A DNA stretch of 64,000 bases, from the NCBI GenBank assembly GCA_009761415.1, contig QUOL01000004.1:1736001-1800000 (forward strand), in the 5' to 3' direction. Position 1 is the stretch's first letter; each line of letters starts with the position of its first letter. The notes beneath the pieces are model-generated. The model did not search any database, was not told the DNA's origin, and saw nothing but the letters and a program-made list of their open reading frames with translations. The DNA comes from Sarcomyxa edulis. Its lineage: Eukaryota; Basidiomycota; Agaricomycetes; Agaricales; Mycenaceae. The translations under genes were made by a program, and so were the position numbers. Positions 9,834 to 21,900 of this stretch are shown here, in pieces.

Positions 9834-12323
9834 ATGCCTGACGAATTCATCTTGCCCGCCCTCATGGAACTCGAGAACGCCATTCACGCTCCAGCGAAGG
9901 ATAACATCTCTATTCAGGCCAAGAAGAATACTGTCCTGCATTCTCATGGACGACCTCCTTGGTAGTTAAAAAACGTTTATATACCCCTGATATCAGCATC
10001 TTAATTGTCGACGTTGCTGATAGGTATGGGAAGGATGGAAAACGGATATCTGACGCGTTTGTCGTTGCAGTAGCAGGTGGCTCTGCCAGCGGGAAGGTCA
10101 GTGGCCTGCTGGTCTGCTTCGAAACTTTATCCTTTACGATATTGAGGGCCCTCCGTCTTGATAGACGCATGTCGCTCGTCAAATCGTCAAGGCTCTTGGG
10201 TCTATACCTACCGTGATTATTCTCTCCCAGGCGAGTCGACGTCTCCTAAATTGACGCCCACCTCCTCTTTCTAAGTATCTCTTTTTGTAGGACAGTTTCT
10301 ATAAGCATCATGACGCTGAGGAACTTGCGCTGGCCCACGCGAATATGCTAGACCTGGATCACCCCGATGCTATTGATATGCCTATGTTCGCATCTGTATG
10401 TCATCTTTACATTCCCCTGCAACGCCAATAATTAAGATTACCTGTCTAGTGTTTAGCTGATCTCAAAGCATGCAAACAATCTTCTATTCCTGTATATTCC
10501 TTTGCAGAGCATCAACGACTGGACGAAACAAAGTATCTCTACGGAGCCGCTATCATTATAAGTACGGCGTTGCATTGTTCTGTCGTGCGTGATGCTGACT
10601 AGTTTCCTTAGCGGAAGGCATTTTAGCTCTACATGACCCTGCTCTCCGGGAATTATACGATCTAAAGGTATGTTCTGTGTTTGCGTAAGCACTACGCCTG
10701 ATCCTCATCGTTTTTGGTCTGCAGATATTTGTTCAATGTGATTCTGACATCATGCTCGCCCGAAGAATCGCGAGAGACACTGTAGAGCGAGGTCGGACCG
10801 TGGAAGGCATCCTTGATCAGTGGGTCTATGCCTCTCCTCAGGAAGCACATGTTCAGCTCATTTGAACCAGATATCTCCGTTACGTGAAACCAGCCTACGA
10901 CAATTTCGTTCGACCATCTGCCAGTTACGCTGACATCGTAAGATGACATCTCCCTTTCCCTTCTTTGCTCTGATCATCTGAAACTGCGCTCCACTAGATA
11001 GTCCCTGGTTCCAATAATGCAGTTGCCATTGATTTGATATCTGTATGCTCTGTTTCGCCCTTGGGTTGTGGCCGGTGTATTGAAAGCACCTATAGACGCA
11101 CATTCGCCGGCAATTGCAAGATCGTGCTACCAACTTTCGCCAGCAGATGGCCATTCCTCATCGATATATTAGTAGTCATTCTGGAGCATCAACTCCGGAA
11201 TGCAAGACGGAAGACTTGAATCTAACGATTCTTCCAGAGACGCCTCAATTGAAGGTCTGTTGTCCGTTGCAGAATGTAATTTCCAGACAGTTCAACGTAT
11301 ATTTTACAGGGCATATTCACGATATTGCGATCAAAACACAGCAGTCGTCAAGATTTCATCTTCTTCGCTGATCGCCTTGCCACAATTCTAGTCGAGACTG
11401 CTTTGCGGGAGCTGCCACACTGTCCCAAGACTGTAATAACACCGGTGGGTGCTCAATGTGTCGGTCAACAGCTCGATGCGAAAGTGAGTCCGATGCGTTC
11501 ATGTCCGGAATGGACTTAGGACTGATATTTGGTTCTCAGAATATATGCGGCATCGCTATTCTACGATCGTACGACTCTCCCCTCTCTACTTGTTTTTTTT
11601 TCGTCGTTAAAGTTCATCTACAGCGGCGGTGCTCTTGAGCGGGGTTTTCGTAGGGTGATCAATAACGTTCCAGTAGGATCTCTTCTCGTCCAATCAGACT
11701 CGAAATCTGGCGAACCTCTGTTACTGCATGTGATGCTTCCCATGTGCGTACGCAAGAGGAATGAAGCAAAGGGTCTGTGTTTCTTTTCATATTCCCTTGC
11801 TTCATATTCACTTCTGAGTTCGGTCTTTGGTTCTCTAGAAAGCTGGGTGTTTCTCCTCGATGCACAGGTTGGTCTTTTCTGATGGAAAACTAGTCGAGGA
11901 TCTCAGATTATACAAACACAGATTGGTACCGGGGCCGCTGCTTTCATGGCGATTCGTGTCCTACTTGACCACGGAGTCTGTGAGGATCATATCGTATTTG
12001 TAAGCCCAAACAAACACCTCTACTCACTCTTCCGATTCTTACAAGTTCTTTTGCATAGGTGTGTTTCTTAGTGGCACGTGGAGGTGGTGTATCAGTCATA
12101 CGCCGGGCCTTTCCCGATGTCAAGATTGTTTGTGGCGCTGTCGATGATAGTATGAAGGAGGGCTGGCTGGAGGGCTACAAAGGCGAGGGTAATCCCGAAG
12201 GCCTTGGGCGGAAGGTGTGGGTGATGCAGCCTGGAATGGGTCAAATAGGTAAAGTGACCTTCAAGCCCGTATCTTGGCATAACTAACAGTCGTTTCTCAA
12301 AAGGGGACCGTTACTATCTGTAA
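9834..12323 (+). CDS. URK1: Uridine kinase with C-terminal UPRT-like domain (URK1/UCKL1 type)
   Basis: Pyrimidine-salvage enzyme that phosphorylates uridine and cytidine. It lies 173 bp after CTU2 on the same strand. The N-terminal kinase has a Walker A loop GGSASGKT split by an intron after GK, DSFYKHHD, DLDHPDA...D and the DILDQY-like region. After a linker, a uracil phosphoribosyltransferase-like domain has LPMCVRKRNEAKG, LLDAQIGTGAAAFMAI and a C-terminal AFPDVKIVCGAVDD. The order matches UCK-like 1 proteins, in which the second domain is often catalytically weak; the usual PRPP-binding TGG is replaced here by TGA. The start ATG 9834 opens a peptide that splices into GRPPWYGKDGKRIS. At least nine short introns are present. 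The stop follows a last intron and the peptide DRYYL. Confidence 0.92.
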
Positions 12324-12735
12324 AGTTGCCTCTTCTGCGGGGGTGCAGGCTATCGTTTGCGTCATTGTCGGTATGGTTGAGGACAGGACATGAAGGACCA
12401 CTTCAATCGAGGACACTTTATCAGGAACCCTACCACGCATGCCATGTATTATTACTTTTCACATCAAAGAAAGAGGAGATAGAGAGTCGAGACGGCTAAA
12501 GATCTCGAGACAGATATTATTCACAATTAAAGATGGGGATGTTATGTAGATGTAAGTCCGTATGGATACAAGAGTGAGGTCGTAACGAGGTCGTAACTTG
12601 ATGAATGAATGATGCTGAGCCGCACTAGTAAGTACATGTCTAAACTATTGTAAATGAATGGAAGTCTGTGAGCTGCGAATGCCGGCGAGTATTACACGAT
12701 GTATGCGAAGGTAACGCAGAGGGAAACAAAACAGA
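12324..12735. other. Convergent 3' intergenic region
   Basis: Spacer between the stop codons of the uridine kinase (+) and the CAX-type antiporter (-). It should hold both 3' UTRs and polyadenylation sites. I see no ORF, RNA gene or repeat that I can support. Confidence 0.5.
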
Positions 12736-15700
12736 TTAGCCGCTCACGGAGCAAGCGGCCAACGTACTGGAGAACGTGGATCCTGGATAAAACCAGAAGG
12801 AGACAGCGATGATGACATATAAACATATGAGAATCATTCCTTCAAGCCAATTCGATTTCCCGTCTGCAACAACGTAGCTCATCGTCTGAACTGGAGAAGT
12901 GGACTAATTAGGTGCATTCTATCGGTGACTTACTATGGAAACACGTACCGGACATGTATAGAACCTTAAAAATAACACATACAACATTTAAGATGTCCGA
13001 ATCAAAGAAACGAATCAATCAGGACTTACCAGTGATTCAAAAGGATCGAAAAGGAGGGCTAAAGGCTTGCCCATCGCCCAGGCCAGTGTAACCATAAACC
13101 TGATCAAACGCGCGTAGTCAGTCCAAGCACCAACATCTAGAACAGTGACGGGTGGCCGGCTTACGGGATGACAAACAGAGCAGTTTGCTGCGAGAAAGAA
13201 GTGTTCATGAATAAGAATGAAAGGTGATATTATGTACGAGACGACGAACAATGGTAGAACCAACTGCAACGCTGATACTGGAGGTTGCGAGAGATATCAG
13301 ACATGATACATGCACTCGGTGTAAGAGTGAATCTAACCTGAGTGCCATTTGATCTTTGACCGAGACATTGATAGCGGTCAGACATTCTAAGCCCGAGTAT
13401 TAGACTTGAATTCAGCAGAAGATGAAGAAAGGGAACGACGGACCAGCGATTGAGCTGACCATAGGTAACAAAATCAGGGCCACCCATTCCTTACTGATTG
13501 TTGTGGAGATTCCATCCATAGACTCGACCAACCAGTCGGCTACAAGTGAGACCGTCTAGAAAACGTTGGTGACATACATAGATTTCAGTCAATTTTCCGA
13601 CGCACCACTGTAACACAAACGAGAAGGATGATGGTCATCGTCCAACTGAGTTCGGGTTCGCCTTCCTCGCCAGTCTGTAGTTCTTCATATCGTTTCATCT
13701 CAGATCCCAAATTTGATGCCTCAGCATTCATCATATCACTTCCTCGTCGTGGGGGATTGGGATTCGACGCTGGCTCGTTGTAGGACCAGTTACCACTTCT
13801 ACTCCCACTACTCATTGGCGTCGGGGCTCTCGGACTCGGCGAGCGTTCGGGATCTTGCACAAGCTTCACCGTTGGATTGACAGCAGGAGCGGGTGTCGCC
13901 AGTCCATGTTTTCCCGTATCGAGATTCGTTCTAGACGCTGTAAGCGTTATTTCCGAAGCGGACGAGTAGGGCCACGGCGAGGCTTGGTAAGAACTGGCCG
14001 ACATCCGTGCAGTACTGCCCGACATGGAAGGCTCGGGGCTATAGGTACCATCCCTCAAATCAACGGAGTTATTTTGGGATTTGTTTCCGTAGCCGTATAC
14101 ACGCAGATTGTCTATGGGGAGCTTGACGGCTAAGCGATCGCTGGACTTCTGGACGTCTTTGTACAAGTGGGTGTGAGACCAGAGTTGAAACACCATATAA
14201 GAGACGTATACTGCATTCGTTTCAAAGGGTCAGCAAAAGGACCAGTTATAGCATAACACGGACACGCACTAAACAATAGAACGATAGACACCTGGGATGT
14301 AATAATAGTCCATATTAGCAAGTTCCTTGCCATCTCGCAAGATGGAGAGTCAACGACTTACGCCATGACTCATCTTTAGCAGATTGTGCTTCTGCGATTC
14401 AGACGTCGTACCACCTGCATCACCACTGAGAGTGAAATGATATGCAACGGGAATTAGGACAGCACCGACGCTTATGCTGAGGAGTGATGAGTGAATTTGA
14501 GTGGCAGCTGAGATTTAGACTGAGCTTAAATCGAGGAAAGCAAAGTTGGCAGCCAAAGGATACACACTAGCATCAAAATCCTGTTCCGAAAATCGCATGC
14601 CACCAGCAAAGAAGCAAAGTCCCAATACCAGTACTACATAAGTTTGGAGGTTACCCTTCGAGTTCTCAGAGGAAGTTCAGAGCACGTACGAAGCTTGGTC
14701 AAAATGGAGCCAATCACTAGAAAGCAAGAACTGGGTCAATCTGAGACTTCATATCATATCGACGATTGACATACAAGATGACTGGACAACACGAAGTTCG
14801 CATTTTCTCAAGGCACTGATCTGGGGAAAGGGTTAACCTCAAAGTATACTTGAACGACGAAGAAGTTCTGCACGCACTGCAACAACTATCTCGACGCTGA
14901 ATCATGGGAGAATCACGTTAGTATGCTATATCAGGAGGGATTTGTGCCTGGAAGAGGATGGTCACGCACATATTGCTCTGACAGTGAGGATTTCGTTGAG
15001 CCATATCACACTCGACAAAGGTAGTTTACTCACCATGCTGGCGTTGAGGAGTCCGGTCTTGGTCCCGCCTATACGTATAGCAAGTTCTCGTGTCGCTAAA
15101 TCATGAAGCTGCAACACGGTCAGTCAATGCAAAGTCGAGAAAATCAACGAACGTACCCTGACGAGTGGGATTAAGGAGAGTATACAGACTAGACGCACGA
15201 TAAGCTTCGCATAGACATGAGAGGGAAATATGCTAGACACCTACAAACGAAAGTGAGGCCAGGCGCGTTGGTAACGGTCTGTCCGAATACAGCCTACGAG
15301 TCCAGTCCAAGTAAGTCTATCATTGCTGAGAGTAATAGATCTTGGTAACACACTGCAACAGGTATAAAGGCAAGTAGGATATTGAGCCCTGCGATGGATG
15401 ACTTAGTCAGCGTGCGCCTATCACGCAACCTTCAGTAGTAAACGAAATGCTTACAAGAACCAATCAAAATCACTCTCCATCCTCCCCAGATCCTATGCAT
15501 ATCCGGATCCTTTTTGCCCCGGGCGGGACGAGGTTCCCTTATGTAGTATGGCAAGAAACGATCAACGTCGTCGACCATCGAGCTTCTGTCACCACTTCGG
15601 TCCATGAGGTTGGTTCTGGAGTTTGTTGAGATCTTGGATAGGCGTGAATGGGAGCGTGTTGTATATGTGGATTCTCCGGGGCGAGCTTCAGCTTTGGCTT

Positions 15701-15824
15701 CTCGTTCCGGAGACGAGGAAGGCGAGGTGGAAGTACTACGATCTGCGCCACCGTCACTGCTCTCGTTTCGCTCATGGTTCAAGTTTATGTGGGGGGTATC
15801 GTGGCTAGGATTGTGAACTTTCAT
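12736..15824 (-). CDS. Vacuolar Ca2+/H+ exchanger-like (CAX family) antiporter with altered ion motifs
   Basis: Integral membrane cation/proton antiporter of the CaCA superfamily; VCX1-type members load Ca2+ into the vacuole. The cytosolic N-terminus (about 120 residues) is Ser/Arg-rich. Recognisable pieces in order: TRELAIRIGGTKTGLLNAS, VEIVVAISALRKCELRVVQ, SLIGSILTKLLLVLGLCFF, FAGGMRFSEQDFD, a polar Ser/Pro-rich loop (encoded near 13.6-14.1 kb), STTISKEWVALILLPMV, NVSVKDQMALSISVAVGST, GKPLALLFDPFESLV and C-terminal DGKSNWLEGMILICLYVII. The first alpha-repeat motif reads SNIVE instead of GNAVE, and the second reads SSIAEC instead of GNAAEH. Both acidic residues are kept; a Gly, an Asn and the His are not. 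The gene is intron-rich and appears to contain an 8-nt microexon (14970-14977). Family assignment is firm; ion specificity is not. Confidence 0.9.
14970..14977 (-). other. 8-nt microexon of the CAX-type antiporter
   Basis: On the minus strand the 8 nt AGCAATAT lie between an acceptor (CACTGTCAG) and a donor (GTGCGTGAC). The downstream intron has a perfect TACTAAC branch site. Joining them to the flanking exons restores the conserved family segment LLNASM-SNI-VEIVVA in frame. Skipping them would break the frame and remove the first alpha-repeat motif. Confidence 0.75.
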
Positions 15825-16591
15825 GGGAGGGAAGAAGATGGGAGATGGGGGTAAGGAGAGAGAAAGGTGTTAGCGAGTAAAATGAAACTTGAAACCGACC
15901 GAGAGATGTTAGTACTTACGGAGGGTTTCCGATTTTGGTAAAAGAAGCGCGGAAGCGAACTTCTTTAAGTGGTTCAAATTGATCACTCTCCTCCTACTCC
16001 AAAACTAATAAAAAGCCGTCGCTTCTCCAGGTATAAGATCTCCGATATTTCAAACGGAATAAACTACGGGACGAGGAGCACCGCATCACGGAAGCTCGAG
16101 CAAGGAAGGCTACCGTGATGCTTGAGCGCTCTTCTGCGCTCTTTGTGCTACCTCGACTTGGGAATTCTCAGAGATAGCCGTCGTGTCTATAATGTAATGA
16201 ACCCTGCATGGCTATGCAGCTGCGGAGGTCCGGACGTCAGGGAACCTGAGACGGTTCGAAGGTTGTGAGCTTGTCAAACAGCCTGCAATGTCGTCAGCTC
16301 CAGTCCGAGAGTCAAGTTGCAAAAATCGATGGAGACTTGCACTGATCCCCTGCTGCGCGTACGCGAGCCACAATCGACGATGCCCGCGTCCTTGATGTCG
16401 ACGGTTCATATCATGATCGCAAAGTTCGCAACCGTTGACGGCCAGGAAAACAAATGCCGTTTTTTCAAATGCGACGAAATACAGATTTACACGTACGTGA
16501 TTATAAATAGATGTGCTATTTTTGGGTTAGAAAATTGTCAACATCGTAGACGTTGGACATTGACGTGTATACACTGCGTCAACTATACGTT
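15825..16591. other. Intergenic region without supported gene
   Basis: Upstream flank of the CAX-type antiporter and downstream flank of the F-box-like gene, both on the minus strand. I found no ORF with codon pattern or homology, and no RNA gene. Confidence 0.4.
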
Positions 16592-17920
16592 CTAACCTCT
16601 CATCCCAGGGATATTCATGCCCATCATCGTCTGCACCTCCTGTCTTAAGGTCACGCATTCCTGACTTTCCTTATCAGCATAAGGGCTCTCCTCCAACTTT
16701 TCTTCATACGCTCTCTTCATCTCTAGACAAAGCGCCCAAATCCATCTCCTCGCTCGCATACTCTTCGTCCTGTGAACCCGTCGCAAATACAAAAGCCAAT
16801 CCGCCCTCTGGGAGGAATGCTCCTCACTAGCCATCGCTTCTCGTGCTGTAGGCTTCGCGTTTTCGTATTCGCCCTTGAGCGGGACGGCCCATCCGAGGTC
16901 CAAGACGAGTTTCCGAGCGTGGGGTTGGAATGTCGTCAAGGCGTGAAACCGGAAGAAGCGACAGGTGGACATGAGGTAAATGTACGATTTGATGCTTAGG
17001 TAGGGTAGGATGCAATGGAGAATATCTGCGGGTCGTGTTGTCAAAGTATCGGTTCTTGGAGTAGCGTCGATCTTCGAAGTATCGATGGAACCGAACCGGT
17101 CTGGCGTCACTGTAGGGCTAAACCTTGGGAATCTGGACCGAGAAGGCGAAGGTGAAGTGAAGTTCAGCAAGACTCCTGCCGAAGACTGTCTGATACCGTG
17201 ACCACTCACACATCTGGCTTGCTTAGAACCCAATCTAGCTTCCTTTCTACGAGCTGAGACCAGTCGAACGTATTCTCACCGTCGCCCTGGCCTTGGTGCC
17301 AGAAAGGTCTCAGATCGACTTTCTCACCGACTACTTCATAGTTCACGAAACGCATCCTTCCCGCCTCTGCCCCATCTTGAGGTCGACCCAATACAGCTTG
17401 GATCTCACACAAAGTGTAACCTGACGGAATGAGGTCCTCTTCGCAATTCAAGATACGACGCAAAAGGGCCGCACAGGTCTTGTGAACGACGAAAACCTAT
17501 AACGATGTTAGATAGCACTTAACGCGTGAAACAGAGGTGGAAACTTACTGTGCCGCCATGGGACTCCCATATTGTAGTCAATGCCACGAACGGCACCTTC
17601 CCCCCAAACATGTTATGCGCTGCGATGAATGAGATCAGTCTAATTTCTTTGATTTTGATCTTCATCGATATCATTAACGACTCACCAAAATACTCGAATG
17701 GCTGGATGCAGAACATGACTCGTGTTCTAACGAATCGATGTTGTCAGATGTCGCATTGACGCCGGGGTACACAAGAGGAGAAAAGAACCCACCCAATCCC
17801 GAATCCATATGCAAAATACCTGTACTGACTATCGGTGAGAATGCCAGGGGGTGGCTTGGGATCTGGATTGACGCTACCCGGCCCAGGGACAAAGGGAAGT
17901 CTACAGATGCTGCACGACAT
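16592..17920 (-). CDS. F-box-like hypothetical protein of Agaricomycete type
   Basis: Starts with MSCSICRLPFVPGPGS (cat at 17918-17920), resembling the short N-terminal CxxC module of a mushroom-specific protein family. Next come a segment FGGKVPFVALTTIWESHGG, an exon beginning VFVVHKTCAALLRRILN, and the last exon with an F-box-like stretch (TTRPADILHCILPYLSIKS followed by LMSTCRFFR). The C-terminus has the WLLYLRRVHRT...RRIWALCLEM pattern common to these proteins. F-box proteins recruit targets to SCF ubiquitin ligases, but no substrate can be named. Three or four introns are needed. The joins between the first exons (17.6-17.9 kb) are the weakest part of the model. Confidence 0.7.
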
Positions 17921-18709
17921 GGTTTGCTTGAGTTTTGGGACTTTGGATGCAAGACTGAAAGGTTGAGGTCTATTGGTTCGCGTTTTATAGCAGTAGTGAT
18001 TCTCGAGCTGATCTTCTGGAGTAATTATAGGCCGAAGAACCCATGTGATGTCGAAGCTTTTCCTTTATTGTTTCCATTTCCCTTTGTTCAACATGCGGAA
18101 TTTGCTAGAACTTGTTATCAAAGTCCTATATTTGGCTGAAGAGTGGCTAAAGCAAGCCCAAGAAAGACCCTTGTTCTTGTTGTCCGAGTCACGCCAATTT
18201 AAGCTTCTTTGGAGATGCACGATGCCGTAGTGGGACGCACACCGAGCCAACGTCTCCAAGATCCCTCTGAGAATACAACAACAACTGGAAAAGGTGACTT
18301 GCAGCTCAGCTACTTATCTCGGTATATATTGATGATGACAAGACCAATTTCGCCATAAGCGCGTCTATAAGGAATGCGACAGCCATATGACGAAAGATGT
18401 GACATGTACCATATTAATCGACGTATGTTTGATACACAGGGAAACTTTGAACAAATTGTTGTGTAATCAAAGGCTCTCAATGAAACTGCGGTCTTTGCAG
18501 CACTATGGCGCAGCTCAAGACGCGCAGGATTAAAGGTCAAAAGGTCACGTGATATGGTCATTGCCAAACATGCACACACCGGTCTCGGTGAGTTGAGAGA
18601 GGTACAAAATTAGTATAAGTACGTGCATGTGAATTATGCTAGACGTCAGGTTACTCACGAAGTCCCAAACTTCCGTCTTGATTCTCGTGATAGCAAAATC
18701 TAGCAAAAT

Positions 18710-18774
18710 TGAGACGCGAAGAAATATATCCACGTGACCGGGTTAAATTTAGACCGCATTTCGAACGCGTCTCA
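18710..18774. repeat. 9-bp inverted repeat
   Basis: TGAGACGCG at 18710-18718 is the exact reverse complement of CGCGTCTCA at 18766-18774, with a 47-bp spacer. Arms this short can arise by chance in a window this size. Confidence 0.4.
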
Positions 18775-18865
18775 AACACGACAACATCTACGATCTGGAG
18801 TCTCCCAGAACTTTCCCCCAGGAGATCGACCACAAGGATGCATCAAACTAGAGCCATGTCACAGC

Positions 18866-18996
18866 TGGAATGGTGCAGGATCACCTTGAGCCCCGGCATT
18901 CTTTTTTGATCACCTCCACGAGTCAGTGGGAATTTACTGACAGCACTAGGACAAGTGGCAATTTGTAGGCCTCCACAGTATTCCTGCACCATTCCA
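18866..18996. repeat. 15-bp perfect inverted repeat, MITE-like footprint
   Basis: TGGAATGGTGCAGGA at 18866-18880 is the exact reverse complement of the 15 bases at 18982-18996, so the repeat spans 131 bp. A 15-bp perfect pair at this spacing is unlikely by chance and resembles the ends of a small non-autonomous DNA element. No target-site duplication is obvious and the interior has no ORF. Confidence 0.6.
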
Positions 18997-21900
18997 AACA
19001 CACATTAGAGTTACAAAGTGATTGTGACTTAGTCGTGACTGCTTCCGTGACTATTTTCGCGAGAACTTTCCAACAACTTTCTAACTTTCTCAATACGGCA
19101 CCTCCCGACTTGATTCAAGTTCGTACCTCCATCTCTTATCATCTCCTCTTTGAATAGAAGCATAGCACCATGGCGCAGCTGGAAGCGCGCAGGGCCCATA
19201 AATCTGATGCTTACGTAATCACGACTGCGCTACCCTGAGGTCACTTGATCGAAACAAGTTGGTGCTACTGTTCTTTTGTCATATTTCATGTTCGTTTTGG
19301 ACGAGTTCATTTGCATCAAGCGAGCACGGGAGAACGGCAGTCCGACCGAACAGTTTGTCAGCTCAAGGTACTTGTCTTCCGTATATTTTTTTATGAACAG
19401 GACGACGAGTGATGAACAATCTCCGGTCGTGGGTCAAAATCGGAAACGTTCATTTTGGCATCATCTCTCCGGCACATTTTGATACTACGATTCTATGTAT
19501 TCAAATACCGATGATAACAGAGGGACACTCATGTATGATACATCACTTTGTGTCTATCGTTTTTTTCCTCCAGTAATTGTTCAATCGTCCGTGCCTCGCC
19601 ATTGACAGCTTACGATATGGTATTTTCCATCAACGAGGCCAATGTCATCCGTTTCTGTAGGGTGGCCTGCAAGAAATCAAGCGATCAAGAAAAGATATAC
19701 TAGTGACGTACGCACCTCGATGCATAAGCCATCTACGAGTCAATGTAGATTGTTGGCCGATGAGTCTGATGGTTAACTCCTGCTCCAGGATCACGAGCTC
19801 GGAAACGGTGAAAGGCTGTTGGACACGCATGGAGAACGGCTGCTGAGGGTGAAAGTACCTGGACGCAAGGAGGAAAGACATACGTCCGAAGCGTCATAAA
19901 GCTCTGACCACTTCGTTATTCATGCTGTTTGTCTTCAAGTAGGGCCTGTACACGTCATACCGCAGATGTGTAGATGTCGGAAAAATCTCAGCGCTCAAAG
20001 CCTAGGGAAGTGCTCTGCTGTAGACGCTGGTTTCGAGGTGATTTCTCGGCACTGATGTCCTGAATGATTGAGGCGCAGAAGATGCAAAGGAAGAACAATT
20101 ATGAACAAGTACCACTGACCGGTACTTATAGACTATAGACGAATTTTAACGAACTGTGTCAGATGTTATGAGATGTTATGAGATAGTAAAGCCTACAGGA
20201 ACAACAAAAAGGCACCAGAACGTGAAGTATGACCGAACGTCTTCCATGCTTGCCACAGGTTTGGATTTTCCGAGATACGCATCGAGTCTTGCAGATAAGC
20301 GTCGAGGACAGAAGAATCAGAGTGACCATGTCAAGCACGAGCAAGAACAAAAGAACAACACATACCAAGGGGTCGATCTTCACGCCCGACGGCCCGTCTG
20401 CATCGCATAGCCCCAGACTTCGGACACGTATTGTTCTCCATATAGAACATACAGGTGTAGAAGCTCGATAACTGATGGTTTTCATCTGGTGAGAGCCCGA
20501 GGACGCCATGTCTGAGACACGCGACCCGCGCTCTTGATACGCCCATGATGGCTCTGCCTTATCTAGCCAGTGTTGAACATACTCACGGCTATCTCGCCAC
20601 GAAGCCCGAAAGTCCATCAAATTGTATAGATTATCGATTATCGATCTACAGTCAGACTTCCAAAATAAAAAATACGTGCGCACCGCCTTCACGACTACAG
20701 CATATGTTTATTCTCTCGGGTAGGGAATTAGCTAGAGAAAGACCCTCCGCTGTGCACAGTGACGGGTTTCATGGACAGCCTAGATGGAGCCGTTATCAGT
20801 AATGGCAGTAATGGGAGCAGAAGCTTTTGAGCGACGTCCAGTGAACCTAGAGGACGATTGAAAAGAAGCAATCGGAAGATCCCGAATAGGAGCGGAAGCT
20901 AAAAACAAAGGCGTCCCAAAATGGACTTGCGGAAAACGCTTATAAGGTCCAAGGGGCGTACGCGTCCTCTCAACTGCTCTTGCTCCCATACCCCCATCAT
21001 CTCTCTCTCAGCACGCTCATTCTTTCAACTGAATAGTGGCTGGCTTGTGGCTCTTGACAACTTCTACGTCCAACCAACGATCGATGGCCATTCCACAGTG
21101 ATTTCCACTATCGATGATCATGTTCGTGTAGCTCTTCATCTCATCTCGTCACTGTTTGCCTGACCATCGGCTAGATCTCTAATTGCGTACTCCAATACTC
21201 GACAATGGCGCTGAATGGGGGCAATCCTAATCATGGTATGTAGCTCGACGTCGTTCAGTGGCACGCCACACCCATTCACCCCACGTTGTAGGCTCGAATC
21301 TTCATTTGATCTGATATGGCATGCCTTGAACCACCATTTCTATCTATAGAGCTCACCAATCCTGTATGTCTTCTCACCAAACAACGTCCTGCTAAATACT
21401 GATGTGGTGTGGTGCAACAGCCTCATCTTCGTCCCCGTCCCTCCCTCTTTCCGAATTCCATCCAACATTTCTCGCTCGGTGGTACCGTTATAACCTACCA
21501 GCATCAACTGCTTATTAGTATGTGACCGACTTTCGGATTATGGCCAGCCCTATACACCCCCCGGCGTATTGTTAGCCAGATCGCTTGCGACATCTCGCCT
21601 TGACTACCCTGCAGCGATGCAGCGTCTTGGCCGGTCACTTGTGTGGGCAGCGGGATATTGAGCTTCTCATCCGAGAATTCTCTTGATGTAGAAGTTGCGC
21701 ACTGCTTACTCTCCGGAGCTTAAAAAGCATTAGTGAAGCACACTGCATCGGTCGTAATCGTATTCCTATATCCTGGATGAGGTGCAGATAACAATGGCCC
21801 TCCAGGTGCGGGTACGTTACGTTACAATACGCGTCAGGGGGGAAGTAAAATTGTTGCAAGCCTGTTCTGAATTTCGTGATCTGCTTATATCGTTGTGCTG

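Larger units (their letters stand above)
18499..19193. repeat. Imperfect 30-bp direct repeats (18499-18528 and 19164-19193)
   Basis: Two copies of a sequence of the form AGCAC-ATGGCGCAGCT-CGCGCAGG agree at about 25 of 30 positions and lie 665 bp apart in the same orientation. They bracket the two inverted repeats at 18.7 and 18.9 kb. They may be ends of a degraded element or members of a dispersed short repeat. Confidence 0.5.

Noticed and set aside
20159..20692. 177-codon minus-strand ORF with hydrophobic stretches
   Set aside because: No family recognised, poor composition at both ends and no supporting splice sites. It could be a relic, but I cannot defend a gene call.
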